Assembly: GCF_009184635.1 (NCBI RefSeq)
Contig: NZ_WELI01000021.1
Span: forward strand, 1 to 38,284
Direction of reading: 5' to 3'
Origin: Rudanella paleaurantiibacter
GTDB taxonomy: Bacteria > Bacteroidota > Bacteroidia > Cytophagales > Spirosomataceae
DNA: 38,284 nucleotides
The notes beneath the pieces were generated by a model. It ran no database searches. It was given only the letters and a program-made list of their open reading frames with translations, and was not told where the DNA came from. Position numbers and translations under genes: made by a program. Of the stretch, positions 32,976-38,284 are shown piece by piece (within the stretch, counting starts at the first letter, position 1; every line of letters starts with the position of its first letter).

Positions 32976-33719
32976 TTACCGGAACGAGAGGCTTATGTGC
33001 TGCACGGTGGGGTTTAGCCCCTGCATAACCGGGTTGGCCGACGAAAACTCACCATCGCCCGACACGGTTTGGTAGCTTTGTTCCTGCGCAGGCGAAAGGG
33101 CCCCGGTTGCAAATTGCACATTTAGGTACACCTTACCATCCGGGTCCTGTAGCTTTCCGGTTTGCCAGCTCGACACGTTGCCGCCGTAGTCCCAGTCGAA
33201 TCCGTACAGACTAAACGCTTTCCCGTTCAGTTTCTCTACTTCTTTTAGGGTACTGCCAATGCGTAGCCCCTCGGGGGTAGCCCATCGGCTGGCGCTGGCA
33301 GCCGGCACCGCCTTATCGACCTCGGCGGCAGCGGCTTCAATCAGGACCATTTCGGGGCGGGTGTGCTGCTCATCTTTCCAGATAATCTGGGCTTGGTCGG
33401 GGGTACCTTTAAAAAGCGTCGTTCCGATGTAAAAATCACCCTCGGCTCCCCAAACGGTATCACCTTTGGTGACGTTCTCGGCCCCCAGAATCTGGATGAG
33501 TTGGCTCTCGGAAGTATTGGCCCGGACAACGCCCGCCTGTTCGCCCGGAATAAGCACAAAGTTGTCGGGCGATGCCTGCGGCCCTTCGGTAGAGAGGGTA
33601 GTGGCAAGGGTATCGTCGTCGATTACAGACGTTGAATCGGTGGTCTCCCCGGTATTGTCGGGTTTCGATTGGCAGGCCGTCAGCAGGGCCAGGCACAGAA
33701 AAAAGGAAAGATGTTTCAA
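32976..33719 (-). CDS. Lipoprotein of unknown function
   Basis: 247 residues. The lipobox LLTAC places a lipid-modified Cys at 16, followed by an acidic Ser/Thr spacer (about 17-45). The rest is a soluble periplasmic-type domain with VRANTSESQLIQILGAENV near residue 65 and a similar RIGSTLKEVEKLNGKAF near 155; the two resemble each other (a hydrophobic G-x-T/S-x-x-x-L/V-x-x-x-x-G pattern), suggesting an internally duplicated fold. I do not recognise a named family. It lies 38 bp upstream of the HAD gene, so it may be the first gene of the transcript 33719-31429. Confidence 0.72.
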   Translation of the reverse strand: MKHLSFFLCLALLTACQSKPDNTGETTDSTSVIDDDTLATTLSTEGPQASPDNFVLIPGEQAGVVRANTSESQLIQILGAENVTKGDTVWGAEGDFYIGTTLFKGTPDQAQIIWKDEQHTRPEMVLIEAAAAEVDKAVPAASASRWATPEGLRIGSTLKEVEKLNGKAFSLYGFDWDYGGNVSSWQTGKLQDPDGKVYLNVQFATGALSPAQEQSYQTVSGDGEFSSANPVMQGLNPTVQHISLSFR

Positions 33720-33838
33720 GGAAGTAGTCAGGTTACGTAGGGATTACCCCCGCCTTAGTTGGAGGAGGGAAAGACGAAAGGTTAATATTGACCAACTCAA
33801 GCGTACAGGTAAACGACAGATGGGTGTCTGTTAAGTTA

Positions 33839-33861
33839 CCCCTCCTGCTTTTCAGGAGGGG
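33839..33861. terminator. CCCCTCCTG/CAGGAGGGG terminator-like palindrome
   Basis: A 9-bp stem (33839-33847 with 33853-33861) around CTTTT, continued by T-T-A / T-A-G and G-rich flanks. It lies 23 bp beyond the YciI-like stop on the minus strand and resembles the repeat at 4493-4513. Confidence 0.6.
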
Positions 33862-33884
33862 GTTAGGGGGGGCAGCCGGTCGTT

Positions 33885-34172
33885 TCAGAGTTGAGCCTGT
33901 CGGAAGGGCTTGATGTCAATTTTCTCCCAAACCTTGCCCTGTACGTAAGGCTCCCACGATAGCCAGTCCTGAAGCTGGGCTTCGGTCTCGAAATCGAGGA
34001 GCATCATAGAGCCAATCATTTGACCCTCGGGGCTGAGCAGGGCTCCACCCACGACGTAATGACCCATCTCTTTCAGTTTACGGACTCCGTCAAAATGGTT
34101 CGGGCGGACGGCCATCCGGCGGTCGAGCGCCTGTTCGTCGGTGCCATCGTAGGCGTGTACAACGTAAAGCAT
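33885..34172 (-). CDS. YciI-like protein
   Basis: 95 residues from the ATG at 34172 (MLYVVHAYDGTDEQALDRR), which fits the short YCII domain; the open frame further upstream runs into the inverted repeat region and is not coding. HAYDG with RMAVRPNHFDGVRKL and the G-G-A-L-L-S-P-E-G strand are the family signature. The family has a dimeric alpha+beta barrel fold with a His/Asp pair in the pocket (here in HAYD). Roles are mostly unknown, some members acting in aromatic dechlorination. It is monocistronic, ending at a GC-rich palindrome. Confidence 0.85.
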   Translation of the reverse strand: MLYVVHAYDGTDEQALDRRMAVRPNHFDGVRKLKEMGHYVVGGALLSPEGQMIGSMMLLDFETEAQLQDWLSWEPYVQGKVWEKIDIKPFRQAQL

Positions 34173-34236
34173 TGCGTAGCTGTTTTGGGCACCAAGATAA
34201 TACGATTGTCGCGCTTTTGGGTGACCTTGCCCGAAT

Positions 34237-34410
34237 GGGGTGTAAGACAAGTTTCTTTCTCTGACCGCCGGGCGGCCCGGAGGATGGCAGGACAAACAGG
34301 ATGGATTCAGGCTCAGGAAAATCCTGTTCTGTTTATCCTGTAATCCTCCGGGCCGCCGGGCGGTCAGAAAATTTTCGAGAACCCCCGCCGTACTGAACTT
34401 GTCTTACCCC
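34237..34410. repeat. Nested long inverted repeat between divergent genes
   Basis: Inner arms CTGACCGCC-G-GGCGG.. (34261-34285) and 34343-34367 pair at 24 of 25 positions, and pairing continues inward as CAGGA-x-AAACAG / CTGTTTATCCTG. Outer arms GGGGTGTAAGACAAGTT (34237-34253) and AACTTGTCTTACCCC (34396-34410) pair with a 2-nt bulge. The core carries ATCCTGTT-type words known as dispersed repeats in Bacteroidota. It occupies most of the 304 bp between the YciI-like and S9 peptidase genes, where no terminator is needed. Confidence 0.8.
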
Positions 34411-34476
34411 CGAATGGACATCAGATTCGGGGTTTTCTTCCTAATTTGGGCCTTTTATAGCTTCTTCATAACAACA

Positions 34477-36927
34477 ATGCTCCGTCTGTACTACTTAGCC
34501 ATTGCGGTAATAGCATTCCCGGCATTTGCCCAACCGCAACCGGCCGCTTCATCGTCCCGTCTGACCGTCGAGAAAATCATGCAGGACCCCAAAAATTGGG
34601 TTGGTACTGCGCCCTCGGGTGTTTTCTGGGCCGAAGATGGCAAAACGGTCTATTTCAACTGGAACCCCGAAAAAGCCAAAGGCGATTCGCTTTACAAGGT
34701 GGTGCTCGCGGGCGACCGCAAGCCGCAGAAGGTAAGCCCCGCCGAGCGCCGGAGCCTGCCCTCGGGACCCGGTGTTTATAACCGCGACCGGAGCCAGAAA
34801 CTGTACGACAAAAATGGCGACCTGTTTCTGGTTGATTGCCGAACCTACCAGACCCGGCAGCTGACCAATACCGTAGAGCGGGAAGCGAACCCGCAGTTTT
34901 CGGGCGATGAGCGTTCGGTGGTGTTTGCGCGTGGGGGCAACCTGTTTCGGATGGCTCTGAGCAACGGCGAGCTGACGCAGATTACCTATTTTGACCCCGG
35001 CACCAAACGCGCGGAAGCCAAGCCCAACACGCAGGAAGCGTTGTTGAAAAAAGAGCAACTGGGTCTGTTTGATGTGTTGCGTGAGCGGAAAGAAAAGCGC
35101 GACGAGGCCGAGAAAATCGACAAGGCCGATACGCCCAAGCGGCCCAAACAGTTTTACACTGAAGGCCGGACACTCATGAGTCCGCAACTGAGCCCCGATG
35201 GTAAGTTTGTGACATTCACACTCGCCAAAGCGGCTGCGGGCGCCAAAAGTACCGTGGTACCCAGCTACGTAACCGAGTCGGGTTTTACCGAAGACCTGCC
35301 CGCCCGTACGAAAGTGGGGGCTCCGCTGGCGTCGTACGAGTTGTTTGTGTACGACGTTGACCGCGACACGGTACAGGCGGTTTCGCTGCGGTCGGTGCCC
35401 GGCATTACTGACCGCATCAACTTCACGGGTGGGGCGGCCACGGCAGCTAAGCCGGACACGAGCAAACGGGCAGCCCTGCGCTCGGTGACGATCTCAAACG
35501 TACTGTGGTCGCCACAGGCCACCAACCGGTATGCCGTGCTGGTGTTGCGGGCGCAGGACAACAAAGACCGCTGGATTATGCAGCTCGACCCGGCTACGCG
35601 TACGCTCAAGCTGATTGACCGCCAACACGACGATGCCTGGGTGGGTGGCCCCAACATTGGGTTTGGCCCGAATCCGGGTACGCTCGGTTTTCTGGCTGAT
35701 GGGCAAACGATTTATTTCCAGTCGGAGGCCGATGGCTATTCGCATCTGTACACGGTAAACCTGACCACGGGTGAGCGTAAGCAGTTGACTTCGGGTCGGT
35801 TTGAGGTACAGCAGGTGAGCCTGTCGAAAGATAAAAAGTTTTTCTTCCTGACCACCAATGAGGTACACCCCGGTGAGCAACACCTGTACCGGATGGCTGT
35901 AACCGGCGGCCCGCGCGAGAAACTGACCACCATGACCGGAGCCAACGATGTGACCCTCTCGCCCGATGAGCGCAATATGGTCATTCGGCATTCGTACACC
36001 AACCGCCCCTGGGAACTGTATTTTCAACCTCAACAGTCGGTAGTGGCAGCGAGCAACAAGAAAAATGCGAAAGCGAAACCGGTAGAGGCTTCGGTGAGCG
36101 GTGCGCCGGTTCAACTGACCGATTCGCCCACGGCCGAGTTTAAGGCGTACCCCTGGCGCGACCCGCAGGTTGTGACTATTCCGGCCCGCGATGGGCAGGC
36201 TATCTATGCCCGGCTCTACAAACCATCGGGCGATGTAAAAGCCAATGGGAAGGCCGTGGTTTTTGTGCACGGGGCCGGGTACCTACAAAATGCGCACAAG
36301 TGGTGGAGCCAGTACTTCCGGGAGTATATGTTTCATAACCTCCTGGTCGATAAGGGGTACACGGTACTCGACATTGACTACCGGGCGAGTGCAGGCTACG
36401 GCCGCGACTGGCGCACGGGCATTTACCGGCACATGGGTGGCAAAGACCTGACCGACCACGTCGATGCGGCTGCCTGGCTTGTTAAGAACCACGGTGTTGA
36501 GGCCAACCGGATTGGTATTTACGGTGGGTCGTACGGTGGTTTTATCACCTTGATGGCCATGTTTACCACGCCCGGCACGTTTGCGGCTGGCGCGGCCCTG
36601 CGTCCCGTGACCGATTGGGCGGCCTACAACCACGGTTACACAGCTAATATTCTCAACGAGCCCCAGACCGACTCGTTGGCGTACCGCCGGTCGTCGCCGA
36701 TTTACTTTGCGGATGGCCTCAAGGGGCATTTGCTCATCTGCCACGGCATGGTCGATGTGAATGTGCACTATCAGGATGCCGTCCGGTTAGCCCAGCGGCT
36801 CATTGAGCTGAAGAAAGAAAACTGGGAATTGGCTTCGTACCCGATGGAAGACCACGGTTTTGTGGAGCCCACCAGTTGGATGGATGAGTACAAGCGAATT
36901 CTGAAACTGTTCGAAGAACGGTTGTAG
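34477..36927 (+). CDS. S9 family prolyl oligopeptidase / dipeptidyl peptidase, secreted
   Basis: 816 residues from the ATG at 34477 (MLRLYYLAIAVIAFPAFAQ signal peptide); the frame open from TTG 34399 lies partly in an inverted repeat and is not used. An eight-bladed-type propeller of WD40-like PD40 repeats covers about 30-560 (LSPDGKFVTFTL, FLADGQTIYFQSEADGYSHLYTV, LSPDERNMVI). The alpha/beta hydrolase domain follows, with GGSYGG (Ser685), Asp760 in GMVDVNVHYQD and His793 in EDHGFVEP as the triad. It is a periplasmic peptidase of the DPP4/acylaminoacyl peptidase type, important in peptide nutrition of Bacteroidota. A charged insert (KKEQLGLFDVLRERKEKRDE) lies near residue 200. It is monocistronic. 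Confidence 0.92.
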   Translation: MLRLYYLAIAVIAFPAFAQPQPAASSSRLTVEKIMQDPKNWVGTAPSGVFWAEDGKTVYFNWNPEKAKGDSLYKVVLAGDRKPQKVSPAERRSLPSGPGVYNRDRSQKLYDKNGDLFLVDCRTYQTRQLTNTVEREANPQFSGDERSVVFARGGNLFRMALSNGELTQITYFDPGTKRAEAKPNTQEALLKKEQLGLFDVLRERKEKRDEAEKIDKADTPKRPKQFYTEGRTLMSPQLSPDGKFVTFTLAKAAAGAKSTVVPSYVTESGFTEDLPARTKVGAPLASYELFVYDVDRDTVQAVSLRSVPGITDRINFTGGAATAAKPDTSKRAALRSVTISNVLWSPQATNRYAVLVLRAQDNKDRWIMQLDPATRTLKLIDRQHDDAWVGGPNIGFGPNPGTLGFLADGQTIYFQSEADGYSHLYTVNLTTGERKQLTSGRFEVQQVSLSKDKKFFFLTTNEVHPGEQHLYRMAVTGGPREKLTTMTGANDVTLSPDERNMVIRHSYTNRPWELYFQPQQSVVAASNKKNAKAKPVEASVSGAPVQLTDSPTAEFKAYPWRDPQVVTIPARDGQAIYARLYKPSGDVKANGKAVVFVHGAGYLQNAHKWWSQYFREYMFHNLLVDKGYTVLDIDYRASAGYGRDWRTGIYRHMGGKDLTDHVDAAAWLVKNHGVEANRIGIYGGSYGGFITLMAMFTTPGTFAAGAALRPVTDWAAYNHGYTANILNEPQTDSLAYRRSSPIYFADGLKGHLLICHGMVDVNVHYQDAVRLAQRLIELKKENWELASYPMEDHGFVEPTSWMDEYKRILKLFEERL

Positions 36928-36974
36928 CGTAGATGCTTCTAAGACGCTCAAATTGAATTGCTTTTTTGCGTACG

Positions 36975-37030
36975 AAGCGGCAAGGGGGCGTAACAAGACT
37001 CATCTGAGTTGTTACGCCCCCTTGCCGCTT
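36975..37030. terminator. Perfect 22-bp-stem bidirectional terminator
   Basis: AAGCGGCAAGGGGGCGTAAC.. (36975-36996) is exactly complementary to 37009-37030, with a small inner CTCA/TGAG stem, and is followed by TTTT on the plus strand and AA/CGTACGC on the other side. It lies between the convergent S9 peptidase and MBL-fold genes. Confidence 0.85.
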
Positions 37031-37044
37031 TTCTCTCCTAATCG

Positions 37045-38010
37045 TTACCGTCTCCGCAATATAAAATACAGCCCTGCCGCAATTACGGCACCCAGCGCCA
37101 TGCCCCGCGCTACGTGGTACGAGGTGGGCGTGGGCATCGACACAATCCCGTTTTCGTCGGTAATGGCGGGCTCCTTCACGTACCGCCCCCGTGAGGGTAT
37201 GGAGCGCTGGTCAAAATGGTCAACTAAGCGGCTCAGTTCCAGCGTAAGGTCGAGGCCCCGGATGGAAATGCCGTGCCCTGTGCCTGCCGTCAGCGGGACC
37301 AGATCGGCCAGCTTTTTCACTGATTGCCGGGCGTCGTCCCAATTGATAGTGAAGTAAGCCGGTGGCCCCTGCACTTCCAGGGCTTGCGTGGCTACAGCCG
37401 TCAGGGCATTCTGGTTGGTAGTGATAAAGGCATCGCCTGCAATCAGGGTGCGGTCGCTATCGCGGAACAGCGAAATATGCCCCGGAGCGTGACCGGGAGT
37501 ATGGATGGCCCGCCAACCGGGCAGGTCGTCGATATGGCCATCGTCGGTAATGGTACGTACCTGCTGGCTAATGTCGATGGGGCCGAGTGGAAACACCCAG
37601 GAGAGGTACGCCATACCCCCGCCCCCGATGGCCGGGTCGGGTGGTGGGTAGCTCGACTTGCCGGTCAGGAAAGGCATCTCGAGCCGGTGCGTGTACACCG
37701 GCACATCACCCCATTCTTTCAGCAGTGTTTTCAGCGAGCCCACGTGGTCGCCGTGGCCGTGAGTTAGGACAATGGCTTGCGGTTTGCAGGGGCCACCGTT
37801 GGGATTAGGACCATAGAGTTTTTCGGCTTCCTGCCGGATGGTGTCGGCATAGCCGGGTAGGCCGGCATCCACCAGTACCCAGGGGTTGCCGGGGCCGGGT
37901 TCGCCAATGAAAAATACGTTTACAAACAGTGTTTTAATGCCAAACACGTCGTAGGTCACATCGTAAGGCGTAGCCTTTCGGGTAACCATTTCGGTGGTTT
38001 GTATTTCCAT
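37045..38010 (-). CDS. MBL-fold metallo-hydrolase with C-terminal membrane anchor
   Basis: 321 residues. The metallo-beta-lactamase core covers about 25-250, with VLVDAGLPG, the zinc motif LTHGHGDHVGS (His84, His86, Asp88, His89), HTPGHAPGHISLF (third zinc-site His) and IAGDAFI (bridging Asp). A late His in TAGTGHG completes the site. There is no N-terminal signal, but residues about 301-318 (ARGMALGAVIAAGLYFIL) form a helix ending in RRR, so the domain is tail-anchored with the enzyme probably facing the cytoplasm. The layout resembles glyoxalase II or lactonase-like hydrolases. The anchor is unusual, and the substrate is unknown. A small dyad precedes the start. Confidence 0.87.
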   Translation of the reverse strand: MEIQTTEMVTRKATPYDVTYDVFGIKTLFVNVFFIGEPGPGNPWVLVDAGLPGYADTIRQEAEKLYGPNPNGGPCKPQAIVLTHGHGDHVGSLKTLLKEWGDVPVYTHRLEMPFLTGKSSYPPPDPAIGGGGMAYLSWVFPLGPIDISQQVRTITDDGHIDDLPGWRAIHTPGHAPGHISLFRDSDRTLIAGDAFITTNQNALTAVATQALEVQGPPAYFTINWDDARQSVKKLADLVPLTAGTGHGISIRGLDLTLELSRLVDHFDQRSIPSRGRYVKEPAITDENGIVSMPTPTSYHVARGMALGAVIAAGLYFILRRR

Positions 38011-38029
38011 AACAGTTGAGGTTTGATTT

Positions 38030-38060
38030 GAACCGGCCCGTTTAGTCAGTGCGCCGGTTC
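38030..38060. promoter_or_regulatory. Dyad in the leader of the MBL-fold gene
   Basis: GAACCGGC (38030-38037) and GCCGGTTC (38053-38060) are exact complements around 15 nt, starting 20 bp upstream of the MBL-fold start. This could be an operator half-site pair or a leader hairpin. No regulator is adjacent. Confidence 0.35.
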
Positions 38061-38116
38061 TCTACTCAACTGCTGGGGTTTTGCAAGGTTTCATTAAATC
38101 GACTTAGCGAGGTTTT

Positions 38117-38149
38117 AAACCTGTAAGGTCTTTGAGACCTTGCAGGTTT
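38117..38149. repeat. AAACCTG..AAGGTCT palindromic repeat
   Basis: AAACCTGTAAGGTCT (38117-38131) pairs with AGACCTTGCAGGTTT (38135-38149) with one T-G pair and a 3-nt loop. CAAGGTTT words recur at about 38083. It lies 10 bp from the IS tip at 38160. Palindromes of this kind are dispersed in Bacteroidota genomes, and here it may have been the insertion neighbourhood. Confidence 0.65.
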
Positions 38150-38159
38150 GGATTGACTT

Positions 38160-38284
38160 TGTCTTTGCCCCCTTTCGTGAGCCAGTTTGCACTGGAGTTT
38201 AAGCCGCCTGTCGGTACTCGACAGGTGTCATGAACCTCAAGGCCTGGTGAGGGCGTTCCGTGTTGTATTCGACCAACCATTCAT
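38160..38284 (-). mobile_element. IS3-family element, right-hand fragment (end of orfB plus terminal repeat)
   Basis: The tip is placed at 38160, where the plus strand reads TGTCTTTG, CCCCC, TTTC and GTGAGCCAGT. This matches in inverse sense the repeat at 97-126 with one gap. The element continues past the window end, and its orientation is the same as that of the left fragment. Together the two fragments show both ends of one IS type but not necessarily of one copy. Confidence 0.8.
38199..38284 (-). CDS. IS3-family transposase OrfB, C-terminal fragment (runs off the window)
   Basis: The minus strand reads EWLVEYNTERPHQALRFMTP, then VEYRQAA and TAA (38199-38201). YNxxRPHxALxxxTPxEY is the conserved end of the IS3 OrfB integrase (rve_3), just after the catalytic Glu of the DDE triad. 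The stop lies 39 bp inside the tip of the element. The catalytic residues are outside the window, so activity cannot be judged. Confidence 0.88.
   Translation of the reverse strand, partial: EWLVEYNTERPHQALRFMTPVEYRQAA

Noticed and set aside
1-38284. The whole window as a composite transposon carried by two IS copies
   Set aside because: The interior is mostly housekeeping and envelope genes (dtd, hemW, mtgA, amidase) with uniform composition; the IS fragments are better explained as contig breaks at a multicopy repeat.

Overview
The window is chromosomal DNA of a GC-rich Bacteroidota, most likely a Spirosoma-like member of the Cytophagales. The evidence is a TonB-dependent receptor with a CarboxypepD_reg-like N-terminal domain, a type IX secretion (T9SS) C-terminal sorting domain, a GH106 rhamnosidase, DUF3109 and S9 peptidase genes of Bacteroidota type, near-absence of Shine-Dalgarno sequences, and many intergenic palindromes. 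The genus is inferred, not proven. No tRNA, rRNA, CRISPR array, prophage or plasmid function is visible.

Layout. Both ends lie inside an IS3-family element in the same orientation: the left end holds the OrfA N-terminus and its terminal repeat (1-126), the right end the OrfB C-terminus and the other terminal repeat (38160-38284). From left to right follow a small secreted protein (255-557), a GH106 alpha-L-rhamnosidase (1050-4373), and a large minus-strand block (12931 down to 4569) with two tandem DUF4331 proteins, a TPR lipoprotein, a small Cys/His protein and a TonB-dependent receptor. Next come a secreted protein (13131-13874), a plus-strand run of dtd, a PLP-dependent dehydratase-like enzyme, a peptide deformylase-like protein and a DJ-1/PfpI protein, and then three tandem secreted FG-GAP beta-propeller paralogs on the minus strand (16845-21386). 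The segment 21700-25689 (+) carries an O-methyltransferase, a LysM lytic transglycosylase, DUF3109 and an alkyltransferase-like protein. The segment 25756-29162 (-) carries mtgA, hemW, an NAD(P)-binding protein, a GNAT and an overlooked 50-residue Cys/Lys-rich protein. The rest holds DoxX, an N-acetylmuramoyl-L-alanine amidase, a small membrane protein, PhzF, a HAD phosphatase, a lipoprotein, a YciI-like protein, an S9 peptidase and a membrane-anchored metallo-beta-lactamase-fold hydrolase.

Themes. Cell-wall enzymes recur (lytic transglycosylase, MtgA, amidase) but are not one operon. The most system-like locus is the DUF4331/TPR/CxxCHH/TonB-receptor block, which looks like a surface or periplasmic apparatus of unknown substrate; its Cys- and His-rich parts hint at metal. 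The FG-GAP trio is a young paralog family, one copy of which has lost its conserved C-terminal tail through an in-frame TAG. Almost every gene boundary carries a palindrome. Some are compact terminators; others are long imperfect inverted repeats built of 7-8 bp words, and one kind occurs twice in the window.
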